This document shows, piece by piece, positions 37,601 through 47,990 of a DNA stretch of 64,000 nucleotides. Both the position numbers and the translations under genes were made by a program. Below the pieces are notes generated by a model. The model saw only the letters and a list, made by a program, of their open reading frames with translations, was not told the origin of the DNA and did not search any database. How positions within the stretch are numbered: the first letter of the stretch is position 1; every line of letters starts with the position of its first letter. The DNA comes from Petrolisthes cinctipes (taxonomy: Eukaryota > Arthropoda > Malacostraca > Decapoda > Porcellanidae). The DNA is taken from the NCBI GenBank assembly GCA_033782935.1, contig JAWQEG010002500.1:12501-76500 (forward strand), in the 5' to 3' direction.

Positions 37601-40600
37601 TATCATAATGGTATTACTTGGTGTGTCCAGTCAAGAATGTTTGGTTATAGTATTACGACATCCTCATAGTTTACTGTATTCCTCAAAATATTAATCTAAG
37701 TTTCTGAAAAGTGTTCAGTTTTTCAGTTCATGCATGAAATAATTGCAAGTGGTGTCTTTTTCCTTTAGATACATATAGTTTTGCTTCTGGACATTTAAAC
37801 TTTGGCATGCACATTAGTTTTAGTTCTTAATAAATTCTTAAATTTGGTTGCCTTTTTACACTTTAATTTTCTGTTAATACTTTTTATTTCTAGAAGTCAC
37901 TTACGAGAAAGAAAATGATGGTAAGTGCTAAAGAGGTGCCTGTTTCATTATAAAAGTCTTGTTTGAGTGTAAAAGCTAGAATTACAGGCAGACAAATACA
38001 ATACTGTAGTTGTAAGTGGAATTTGGTGTAAACTCTTACTGAATGTATAATATTGGTCAAATGTCCACTTCAAGAATCTCCTTGAAAACCTTTTACAAAT
38101 ACTATGTAGCAGGATATCAAACACAGTGAACACTGCATGCTTATGTTCATGCCTATCTGGGTTGCAAAGCCTAGGTCAAATGTTATAACTAGTTGGAAAG
38201 AGTATACCATACTTGAATGCATTAACCATCTAACCATTATCGAGTGTGGCCTTTTTCCCGCCTCGTGCTTACGATGTAAAAAACACATTTTGACGGCTAA
38301 TAACGGGTAAACCACTTACGCTACACAAATAAATGATACATGATATTGAAGTAAAAACCTTTAGCTGTCTCCTTATGTACTTGTGAAGACTAAATGGACA
38401 TCTGTAGGATGGGTAGCCAGCTCAGAATGACTGCAACTCAAAATTCAATTTACATTCCTTACATATCTAATTGTTTTCACATTCTGATTTCATCAGAAAA
38501 ACGTGTCAGAAACACATTTTTCAACACAACAATATGAAATATAATGTCACTGTCGGTTTTACGTACATATGTGGTAATTAGCACAAAAGTGGAGCACTGA
38601 AAATACATCCTCACGCGCTCACTGCTCTTCCCACACTGATTGCTAGTGGCTGGCTTGACTCAGGGGAGTCCCTAGGCACACACACCCTCTGTTGGAAGCC
38701 TAAACAAGCATGTCAGGGGGAGCACAAATTTAGAAACTGCACTGTCTACTTTTGTCGTCATCCGTGGTTACCCACACTTGTTGGTGGTGTCTACTTATGT
38801 CGTCACCTGTGGTTAAGGGGTTAAGAGTTGTTAGTTTTTGTAAAGGCCATTGTGATAGAAATGTTATGCTAATGCATGTGTACATAATGAGCACCCATAA
38901 TAAGGACAGAACGCCAATATTTAGCATTTTTGTTCAAGAATAATATACCTTGTACAGTCAGCAGCAAATGTCCGGTCACCTCTCACAATGCTTTTTGAAG
39001 ATAACATAAAGGATAATAATTGAACAAACATATTAAACAGTGTACAAGCCTGTGAAGCATATATTTCCATACTATATTTCATGACTTGGCAGGTGTGGCA
39101 ACAGGACTTTTGCCACTGAGTGTACAGTAGACTATAGACAAATATAATATTCTATGGTGATTATCATCATTAACCTATTTCCCTCTTTCCAAGAGATAGG
39201 GGCTCCAAAGTCAGGAGTGGAAAAATGAAAGTAAAATACAGAAACGAAGGACAGACGTGCCACGTAAAATGAATTATATTTACTTTCGCTCCCACTTTCA
39301 AGCCCATGAAATTTTCATCTCGCCCTCACAAGATCTTGCCTCCACAACCAAAGTCCTTCACTTAGCCTTGGTGAAAGGTGCCATTCCATGGACTATCAAG
39401 TTAAAACTGGGTTGCCAGCCCTAATATACACTTCTTAGCAAATTTTTCCACTCTTGCCTATCATGCACGAGTTCTTTTACTTCATCCAGTTTTGTACTAT
39501 GCTTTCTTACCTAATCACTCGCCATATCATACCAACTTCTAGGTTTTCCCCATCTTGTTTGCCATTCAAACTCGCTCTTATTTTCGGATTTTTATGATTG
39601 TGTGGAATGAAAATTACTGATAACATTCATGAAAGTGTTCATTTTGATAGCATTATGCTTGAAACATTATTAATGCCCAGTTGTATATATGGTATTTCAA
39701 TACATGACTGTGACCAACAAGACGGGTCATAGTAAAATGCCCTGCTTTTTCCTCAGGCTTCAGGAGGAGTGGAGGCAGCCGCTATGTACAAGACCCCTCC
39801 CGCCCTTCTCCTGCCAGCATGCTTGACCCAACCTTGCCTGCTCAGCCTACTCCCTTCCCTCCTCTCTCAACTGGTGCTGCTCTGAACCCCACCACTACCC
39901 CAGTCCCTGCCCCACCTCAGTTCTTTACCCCAGCTGCCCCACCCTCAGCCACCCCAATGTACGGAGATCAGCAGCTGGCCACCCAGTCAGGTCTCCCATC
40001 TACCAAGCCACCAGCTGCTATGGATTCTTCCGTGCCTCGGGGATGGAATGACCCTCCACCTCTTTCTGCACGGAAGGTGGGTGTTTACTTTATCTAACAG
40101 CAGTCATCATAAAAATTACCCCTAATGACAGATGGAGGATTTTCCATGGCAGATGAAACACACTTGTTTAGGATTTTACTCTGTTTTTACTTAGAAGTAA
40201 AATTATTACATACATCATCCATTTCCTGTACTGTAGCATGTCCCTTCATTTTCGATGGACTGCATAATATTGCCATCATTATGGAAGTACCGTTTATTTT
40301 ATTTTCATTTTATTAGTCCCCAAAGGAAACTCGCCCATTGAAATAACCTTAATTGTATTAATGTATCCTAATTGTAAGTAAGGAGGATATGATAAGTCTG
40401 TTGAATATATTTTAAGATATTTAAAGGTACCAGTAATATAGTTATCTATTACAATTAACAAGTTTTGTGTATTTTTGCATTACTATATTTTAAACAAAGT
40501 ATTTTTTACTTTTGATATTGTTTACCTACAAATTGTGGTTTATTGAAGTGTTTCCTCCTCCTGCACATCTTTTCTTCTTGTAAAAAATATTCTTCATTGA

Positions 40601-43429
40601 TACTGTGAACCATTTCTCTAATACGTTACATTAACTAACAACAATGCTTTGGGAAAGTTCAGCTTAGTTTATTGTGGATCTCATCACCCCGTATTACTGT
40701 ACCATGGGTGATAGGAAAACTGTGGCATTATGGGGAGTGTCTAGGTGCATTGACAGCAAGGTACCGTATGTGGAAAACAAAAAATATATGAGGGTAAGAA
40801 AGATAAGTAGGGTAGTTATGTGGAAAAGCTATTTAAAAAAACTAATACTTGTAGGCTTTACCACAGTGGTTGTTCAGTGCATTGGATGGATGGATGGGTC
40901 AGGTAAAAAGATAAAGTACTTGTAGAAGAAAACTGGACATGATTTCTGAAGGATAACATTTCATATTTTGTTTGAAGTATGTCATCATTATTGTGGTGAT
41001 TAGCTACTTACAAAATTGTTGGTGAGGGTCAGGAGTATGGAGGTGTTGGAGGGGCCTGGTTCTATGGTGGACACTCAGGGGACAAGAAATTGATGATGCT
41101 GAAACAGGTTGGTCAGCATGTAGCATCAGCTTTTGATCATGCTGCTCCTGCACAATCTAACTCCTTCCAAAGTCATACCAAGACTATGATTGGTTAGAAT
41201 CTAACAGAAGTAACTCATGATTAACACTAACTAATAAATTTTATTTTATATTATGAACAAAGAAAAATTATACAGATTTCTACTGAATATTTTAGAAAGC
41301 GGCAAGTAGGTGTGTCAGTTTTAATCTTTTAAATCGTTACTGGGTAAAACAAATAAATAGGCCAGTATTAAACAAACATATCATGGAGAGCATACCATTT
41401 GTATTGTTTCAGTTTCATTTTGTTTTGAATGGTTACTGTATCAAATATTCAGTTAATAGACATAAAAATTATGCTTAGTAGTTTATTATTTCTGCATTGT
41501 GACAAGCCTCTTAACTGCCGTAGTTGTAAGATGTTCTAATCATAGTTATGTATGTCAAAATATTTTTGCACACAATTCATACTCAAGCAAAAAGTTTACT
41601 TGTATATGCTTCATAATGACAGCTATGCAAATGAAGTTCAATAATGTTATTTATTTGCATGTTCATTATTTTATGTTACGGTTAACCTGTGAACTTTGGC
41701 AATTCTTAAGAGGGGACACAACTTGGACTGAAAAATCCTCTGTGGAGAATCCTGCCATGTTAAAAGCTTGGATTCATATTGGACATTTTCATGTTCATTT
41801 AAAGCTTAATAGTCGCCTCAGCTAGGGTGACAAATATACAGTTACCACTCCCTGTCACCAGCCTTCAATCTAATTATTTGTTGCTACTGTGAGAATGAGA
41901 CTATTAACTTAAAGATTTAAATACAATATTGGGAGTGAAATGGTAGTTAGCAAGGGCAATGTTGTGTTCCTCCCCTTCTCACAACACTGTACAGTAGCTT
42001 TCTCCTCCACACCAGCACAACTTATTTGCCCAAATTCTAATTTTTTATCATTGAAGCTGAATTTTAGAGACATTCCATACAGACCTGTACTGCATGTTCA
42101 AATGGACAGCCTATATTATTTAATTACCATATACAGTATTTGATTAGGTTCCAAGTAATGCAAATTCAGAGTCCATTAACTATCAGTGATGTTTCTAAAG
42201 TATGTATACAGTAGTTACTGTAATTAAGGAATATATTGATATCTGTATAAATTATCTTCCAGGCCAAGCAACTACAACAACAACTGCAGCAACAGCAGTC
42301 AACTGAAGAAGTAAAGGCTCCAGAACCCATCATGTGTCCTGTTCCTGGAGGAGCCATGCCCGAGCCACCACAGCAGTTCATGGTAAACAATCAGCTGCCA
42401 CACTATCATCCTTCCTGTCCTCACTATCCCTTCTCTTCTATATCCTTTTTGTCTCTTCATTACCTTCTCTTTTTCCTCCACCAATCTTTTCACATGCAGT
42501 AAACCTCTATATAACAAACTAATTGGAGTGGAGGGTGGTGCAAGTTGTTAAAAACACTTTTGACACAAGTCTCCCATTTTTCAGGGATTCCAGCATCCAC
42601 AGTATGGTACAGATGCATCCGTGGGACCCACTCCTGGGACTACAGCTCCAGCTGCTGCTGCCAATGCTGCACAACCTGAGCCTGCAAGCAAGGGCCCTCT
42701 ACCACCAGAACACCAAGTCATTCAGGATGTTCTCACAGAAGTAAAGAGTCGATGTCTGATGGTGGTGCAGAACCAGGTGAGAGTATTTCAGAAAATGTTT
42801 GGTGGAATAATTGAAGTATGTATATATTCTTTGAGACAGAAATAGTAGGTGGCGAGTAATAGATTGTATGGATGTTGTAGCATTGAAGCATACCTCTAAA
42901 TCTAATATGATAATTTGGCCTTTCTCCTCACAGCAAATGAAGCAGCGCCTAGAGGACATCAACACGAAACTGGAAGTACTTTACGACAAGCTACGAGCGG
43001 GGCAGGTCAGTTCCAAGTGAATATTTTTGTAGATGTGCATAAATTATGTATACATGCTATATATGACCATACTCTTAAAATAATTATTTAATAATTATTG
43101 GGAAGTTGATTGTTACTCTCACTCATAGATCATCTAAATCAAATTATCAGGGAAATTAAATTTTAGTATACAGTACTATTAATGAGAACCCATGAGTTGA
43201 AAGTTTATTGTCACTAACTAGACACCACCTTCCTCCCTAGCTGGGTCCAACATCAGTGTCTGGTGTTAACCGTATTATCAGTGCAGTCCAGAGTGGGGAC
43301 TACCGTTCAGCCCTCAATGTTCATGCTGAGACAATAGCTAAGGGAAGCTTTTCTGAACTCTCATCTTTCATGCCGTCCCTCAAGCTGCTCCTTCAGTATT
43401 GCATGCAGCTCCAAGTGTTTCTTCAATAG
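21458..43429 (+). CDS. SEC31A: COPII outer-coat protein Sec31
   Basis: Sec31 forms with Sec13 the outer cage of COPII vesicles at ER exit sites and stimulates Sar1 GTPase with Sec23. The exon starting at 21458 (acceptor TTTCATTTCAG) holds 49 bases of leader; ATG is at 21507. Coding exons: 21507-21709, 22711-22900, 23353-23483, 23942-24044, 24822-25033, 25441-25636, 26516-26638, 27155-27331, 27440-27626 (end uncertain), 29743-29829, 30016-30231, 30592-30763, 31269-31417, 32115-32285, 32937-33083, 35935-36042, 36221-36335, 37894-37920, 39757-40076, 42263-42382, 42585-42776, 42934-43005, 43241-43429; about 1200 aa. Order: WD40 repeats (residues 1 to about 340; VTVWDV, AVVWDLR, IYIWNP), helical domain (GLITQALLIGDLESAVELCL; CYVCAGSLDKFVSCWVK), Pro-rich region, C-terminal helices (KLEVLYDKLRAGQ). 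Phases agree at every junction except exon 9/10. A leader exon lies upstream but was not located. Confidence 0.96.
22094..22570. mobile_element. Inverted-repeat element in SEC31A intron 1
   Basis: About 475 bp. The left arm TTCACACATATCCGTGCCGT mirrors the right arm ACGGCACGGGTATGTGTGAA; outer ends are AAGGTACATTCAC and, inverted, AAGGTTCATTCAC. A T run of about 27 lies at 22480-22507. Superfamily not assigned; exact ends and target duplication unclear. Confidence 0.6.
23524..23849. mobile_element. pogo/Tigger-like MITE in SEC31A intron 3
   Basis: 326 bp, ends CAGTAATCTCTCAATTATCC and the inverse ATAATTGAGAGATTACTG, flanked by TA on both sides. CAGT ends with TA targets fit Tc1/mariner/pogo. 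Internal inverted motifs GACATTATCCGGCGC and GACATTATCCGACGC. No open frame. Confidence 0.85.
24114..24317. mobile_element. TA-flanked MITE, CAGTCGGCGGC family, copy 1
   Basis: 204 bp with ends CAGTCGGCGGCATATGTCC and, inverted, CAGTCTGCGGCAAAAGTC, flanked by TA. A second copy is at 38955-39122. Both sit in SEC31A introns. Confidence 0.65.
24590..24760 (+). mobile_element. RTE-like retroelement fragment
   Basis: The plus strand reads RVEESVLRWYRYVEGLDYTR, matching the ERVKRDTLRWFGHVERM region of the RTE insertion at 28493-29496. Short, diverged relic in SEC31A intron 4. Confidence 0.5.
26117..26175 (-). repeat. (GTT)n retroelement tail fragment
   Basis: A GTT run followed by GAAGTTCCTCAAGCTGTCTG. 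On minus this is CAGACAGCTTGAGGAACTTC followed by (AAC)n, the same 3' end as the copy at about 55430-55770. Confidence 0.5.
28493..29496 (+). mobile_element. 5'-truncated RTE-type retrotransposon with intact 331-codon frame and 12-bp target duplication
   Basis: Lies in SEC31A intron 9 in the sense orientation. Frame 28498-29493 is uninterrupted: SLFADDTVLMAENERNLQRV holds the RT catalytic FADD, followed by MEEMKEFKYLGTVM, ILPTLTYASETWTWSR and ERVKRDTLRWFGHVERM, then a basic end. This is the second half of an RTE-like RT ORF; the endonuclease and N-terminal RT parts are missing, so it cannot be autonomous. The 3' end is (GATA)n, typical of RTE tails. Perfect flanking duplication GTATTTTCGTTT at 28481-28492 and 29497-29508. 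The intact frame suggests recent insertion. Confidence 0.93.
30372..30490 (+). mobile_element. RTE-like fragment next to SEC31A exon 12
   Basis: Contains GTAAATGTGGAGAAAAGTAA and GAATTTAAGTACCTGGGAG, which match KVNVGKSK and EFKYLG of the RTE element at 28493. Diverged and interrupted. Ends about 100 bases before a coding exon. Confidence 0.55.
31640..31770 (+). repeat. Dispersed repeat, copy 2 of the 1119-1300 family
   Basis: Starts after a T run of about 23. Contains CATATGACCTCACTGCTGCA and ends in ATTCAATCAATCAATTAA. Related to 1119-1300 and about 45305-45445. Confidence 0.55.
33964..34441. mobile_element. Long-TIR mariner-like MITE in SEC31A intron 15
   Basis: 478 bp, flanked by TA. 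Inverted repeats of about 110 bp: the left starts CAGGGTGTCTCACGAGTTTC, continues through GCATGCTTATGCAATTCTAA and reaches TGATCGTTTACTGGTGA; the right is its complement. ACAGGGTGTCYCA ends fit mariner-type elements. The short frame inside is not a transposase. Confidence 0.88.
36377..37351. mobile_element. 975-bp TA-flanked non-autonomous transposon in SEC31A
   Basis: Ends CACCTCGGTCTTGTATAGAA and, inverted, CACCTCGGTCTCATATAGAA, flanked by TA. Sub-terminal GTTCTATGTGA motifs occur at both ends. Inside lies a fragment (about 36880-37095) of another dispersed repeat with ATTCCCTGTTTACTCTTGAA and CTGGCAACACTGG, also seen near 60905-61265. No transposase. Confidence 0.75.
37894..37920 (+). other. 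SEC31A: 27-nt microexon of SEC31A
   Basis: A polypyrimidine acceptor (TTTTTATTTCTAG) and a perfect donor (GTAAGT) bracket 27 bases. In the phase set by the flanking exons (1 and 1) it adds nine residues, EVTYEKEND, between the MSG of exon 17 and GFRRSGG. The frame is kept whether it is included or skipped, so it may be alternative. Confidence 0.75.
38955..39122. mobile_element. TA-flanked MITE, CAGTCGGCGGC family, copy 2
   Basis: 168 bp, ends CAGTCAGCAGCAAATGTCC and, inverted, CACTCAGTGGCAAAAGTCC, flanked by TA. Homologous to 24114-24317. Confidence 0.65.
39230..39590 (+). repeat. Dispersed repeat with TTTCAAGCCCATGAAATTTTC
   Basis: Shares TTCAAGCCCATGAAATTTTC and later segments (GAGTTCTTTTACTTCATCC; TTTCTTACCTAATCACTC) in the same order with 47660-47990. 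Family not recognised. Confidence 0.5.
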
Positions 43430-45304
43430 TGACATGAAAAATGTTACCTAAGTAATGGTACTCTTTATATTAACAGTTTTTGGTGAGCGTATCTTAATGA
43501 CGCAGTTATTACAATTTCAAGCTGTAGGGCATACAGTATAATTAGACAGGGTCACTGGATTGGCCATTTAATGGTACGGTGGTGCTTTGCAATGACAATG
43601 AGATTAGGTGTTCAAAATGCTATCTTATATATCACTCATAACCAAAATCCTAAATTATTGTAATATTATTGGTTTGTCAAAATATATTTAAAGAAACTTC
43701 TCTTACACATACTGACATAGCTACTCTAACCAAACTTTTCTTAGATTCATTTCTGATACACCAAACACATAGTTTTAAAACTAAGTATATTGGTAGAATT
43801 TCCTAGATTATTCCCTCCCTTGTAGAGATAAGGTCCTTCAGTGAACTATAATGTCTATTGTAATCGGGTTACAGAACAAATTATTTTGTCTACATTTTAG
43901 TATAGTACTTTACTTACCCCCAGGTACAGTTGGCCTCAGGAATTCATGAACACACACTCTAGGCTTCAAGGGTTCACAACACACAGAAAATATAAGTATG
44001 TAACTGCAACACAAAATAATATGTTTGTTGTTCTGCAATCACAGTCACTTGGTAGACCATTCACTGCAGTACTTTCACAATAATGACCATGCTTAATGAT
44101 GAGCCTGTGTACGAATTCCTGTGGCCAACTGTACATGTAATTAGCTAAATGTATTGGTAGGTAAGATAGTTTAGTGCCATTATTTTTGTTATTTTGTTCT
44201 TAGAATACCATGTCATAACATAAGATAATGCAGTATCGAAAACCATTCCTGGAGATGGAGATATTTTGTGGATTTTGCATATAATCCTCCTGGGCTTGGT
44301 GCTAGTTCATATTTAATTAATTAATTTGTAGAAGCTGAGAAGTTGTGATGGACATCATGAGTTTTCTGTATTTGTATGTGAAAGGTATTAATATTTTTGG
44401 TCTTTGTACTGGTAATGATGGTAGAATGAAGATATTTAGTAATGTTTACAACAAAATATATACCCCTGATTACAGGCAACAATTAAAAGTGGAAATGGGT
44501 TGTAAAACCATTACAGTTTTAAAGTATAGTTGAAGAAATGTTATAAGCCATTCCGCTTGTTTAATTTCTCACGGTCTCTATTAACTTATCCCTTTCCATC
44601 TTTTCCTTTGTGCTTGCTGTCAATCCTCTGTCTCCCTTGTGCTGGCCTAGATATCTGGTAAGCTGATAACCAGTACTTGAACTGTAAAGGATAGGGTAGA
44701 TCTTCCAGTTGCTTACCTGTACGTTGGGACCTTTCGAATTTAATTCACAATAGGTAATACATTATAATAAGCTACAGAGACATTGCTGTGACTTTGTACA
44801 AATTTTTATTAGGCTAAAAATAGACACAACATAACTCATCAAAAATAAAATTTGTAAAAAATTATTGCACATTCAAGGATATAAAGTAAATGGAATACTC
44901 TCTTACCTCTGTAACTTCTCTCAAGAAAAGGCTTGCCTTTCTCCTGAGGGTAATAATATTATCAAGCAGTATCATGATCTTAGTATGTAGTTACACCAAT
45001 ACTGTAACAAATGTACTGTAGTTTTATTGTAAATAAGAATTTTGCCTTGCTGTGGCCCTCTAAAGGTTTAACAGGATACAGAGCCAGAGCAGAGATCAGT
45101 TAATTGTATATTTTTGGGTGTGTGCACTTGCAAATATGACATTGAAGTGAGAAGCATGAGGAAAAGATTGTAATAGTGTAGTGCAGGAGACAAGAGAACT
45201 CAGTAGGTATCAGATTGGGAGGGAAGTATGCTAGTTGTTTAGAGGTTACTTAATAATAAAAGAAAGGTGAAGGTTAAAAATTAAAAGTTATTAATTAAAT
45301 GATA

Positions 45305-45445
45305 TTAGGTGCCACAACAGCGAGGTCATGTAGCGCCAGAAAAAGGTGAGAGAGGTGTGACAGGAAGGAAATAGAAAGAGAGGGGCCAAAACCCTTAAAG
45401 TATTGCCCACATCACTAATGCAGGCAATACCCCCCTACGGGGTTA
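45305..45445 (-). repeat. Dispersed repeat, copy 3 of the 1119-1300 family
   Basis: On minus it contains CTACATGACCTCGCTGTTGT preceded by CACCTCTCTCACC and, further 5', TTAAGGGTTTTGGCCCC, the same order as in copy 1. Confidence 0.6.
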
Positions 45446-46699
45446 AAAGTGATTATAAGATGAAGAAATAAGTATAATGAATGATATGGAAAGAAAATAT
45501 ATCAGAGCAGAAAATACACCAAGGGAGAACTGAGAAGTGCACGTCATACGAAGATGTCATCTTGTTCTCTTTTGTGACAGAATATGCCATATGGTGCAAT
45601 TCAAGTACACATGGATGCACCATATGGCTTCCATAACTTCCTACCACTGTTTTAGATTTGAACTAGTGACTTGTGTGTCTAAACTAACTAGAAAAGTGTT
45701 CAGTCTCGAGTAATCACACAATTTCTTGTAAATAAATAAGCAAATTACCCTGCCCAATCTGCCCTTGTCACCGCCACTACAGCTAAACTGTTCAAGCACT
45801 AAGTTTATTTTTCTCATCTGAAAGGGTTGTAATTTATAATGAGATATTCAATTTTCCCTACCAGTAATAGTTATGGAATACAATATTTAATTATGTCTAA
45901 AACAGCAATTTTGCTCACCAGCCAGGGTATAATTGACTGTAAGAGTCTGCACACAGACATACATTTCTTTCAAATGAAAATGTCCTAAAATTATATCCTG
46001 TACTATTAAAGATAAAAGTCGTGTCGCTGTCTTGTCAGATGATTTAATATAACTCGTTAAACAACATCGTCCATGCCCAGTATGGTTTGCTCTATACCAT
46101 GTTTCCACCAAATTTAACAACACGGCATTTGTCGTTGATAGTACAATACTGTACATCTATATATTACCCCCAGCAAAAAGTCTTACAAAAATACGAGACA
46201 ATAAGGAAAGGGAATTAAATGTACTGTACTAATACCCAATTACTGCCAATGGCAGCCACACGTCAATTGATTAACTTTAGAGCAGAAAAATTTTATAATT
46301 ATGCACTACTGTTGTAAGACTTTGTAGGGGGCATGTATTAATAAAATATAAACATTTCTTTGATCATTAAATTGGAAGACATGTTCACTTACAGTATATC
46401 ATATTTCATCAGTCACAATAATCCACTTGCTTACAACACCACATTTACATTCTTTTCTGGCAATACTATAGAAAATCTAAAATAACAGCTGGTGTGTATA
46501 TTATACATACCACATCCATAAAATTCTACAAAAAAAAAAAAAAATCCCCCACCATGAACGTAAGAAAATGGGATCAACTAGAAGATGACCAGAGAAAAAT
46601 AATTCTCTAGGTACAGTCGGTAAAAAAAAGTATTGGAACCACCCTTACATTGAAATTAACTATAGTTATCCACAGGGGAGTTTAAATACTTTTAATTTG

Positions 46700-46981
46700 C
46701 AGTAAACCTTCGATATAACTAGCTACAGATATACTGAACTTTGTTCGATATGTGCAATGAATGGGATGAGCCGACCAGATGTACGTCTCTTTTTATACTG
46801 TCAAGCGCAACAGTGCAGTGAAGTGACTAAGCAGCAATTACAGTACGTGACCAATAGACTCCCAGTATTATATCTAACTCAGTTTGCTATCAGAGACAGA
46901 AATACTGACTATCTTTTATAATGGACTTTTGGATATAACGTTAGCCCCTTCCTCCACCTTCATTATATCAAGGGTTTACTC
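46700..46981. mobile_element. pogo/Tigger-like MITE
   Basis: Left end CAGTAAACCTTCGATATAAC; right end TATATCAAGGGTTTACT, inverted. CAGTAAACC is a common Tigger-type terminus. A flanking TA is not clear. Half-copies of similar ends occur near 42497 (CAGTAAACCTCTATATAAC). Confidence 0.55.
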
Positions 46982-47449
46982 TATGAAAGTGTTTGACAAC
47001 TCACCTGGGTCTGATATATTAGTTATTACTGTATTTACTTACAGAAAACTAAATAGTTGCACACAAGTTCACAAATACTGCATTGTACAGTGGAGTGAAA
47101 GTTTACCAAGCTATTATGCAAACATTCAGTTTGTTGAAGTGAGAACACAAATATGTACTGATATGGAAGACTTAATAGGAATCAAGCACTTACTGGCACA
47201 TTATATTTAAGTCGCCATCAACATCTTTTATATTTATATAAAAAAAAACTTACTCACCACCATAGCTGTCTATTTTCACATAAAAAGTATTATACAAAAT
47301 AGGTATTGTAACTATAAAATACTGTCTGGTTCTTTAACCATGTAAAATTACTTTAAACATATTTATTCTCAGATCATCTGAAACACTTCACTAGGCCTAG
47401 GATGAAAAATTAAATAAGAAATATAACAGAGAGAGGTGGACAGAATACC

Positions 47450-47990
47450 CAGTGAAATGAGTCACTCGCATTTACTCCCCAATCTCCCTGGTGGTCGGAG
47501 GCCCCCAGACTCCCTGGCCCAGTAAGCTCTGGTCCCATTTCCCTGGGATGTGCTTCGGTAGCCCAGGCATATTTATTTTAAAATGTTTTTTCACTGCGAC
47601 CAGAGTGTACCAGGGGTCTGTGGGGCAGGAGGCCATTCTGCCCCGGGAGAACATCAACAACAACAACTCGCATTTACTCCCTGTTTCAAGCCCATGAAAT
47701 TTTCAACTACCCCAATGAGTTCTTGTATCCACAACAAGTCAAGTTTAATTGGCCATAGTCTGTCAAGTTTAAATTGGACTGCTAACCCAAGCAGATTACT
47801 GTAGTTTGGAATGCAACTCCTCCCAAAGAATCTCTTTTACTCCATCCCTTATGCATAAGTTCTTTTGCTTTGCCTATCCTTAATCTATTCTTTCTTACAC
47901 AAACACTCACTACATTGTACCATCTTTACCTTAGTCTTCCTCGTCCTCTGTTCTCCTCATATTTCCACATGTCACACTTCCACCAAACTA
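47450..47990. repeat. Two adjoining dispersed repeats
   Basis: 47450-47665 reads CATCAACAACAACAACTCG at its end, a (CAA)n tail like the retroelement at 55430-55770. 47660-47990 repeats the family at 39230-39590. The small open frames are within repeats. Confidence 0.5.

Noticed and set aside
38222..38822. Third piggyBac-like element ending at GGGGTTAAG
   Set aside because: The proposed left end (TTAACCATC) does not match the right end well enough; kept only as a remark.
46884..47210. 108-codon plus-strand frame
   Set aside because: Starts inside a pogo-like MITE and shows no protein-family motif.
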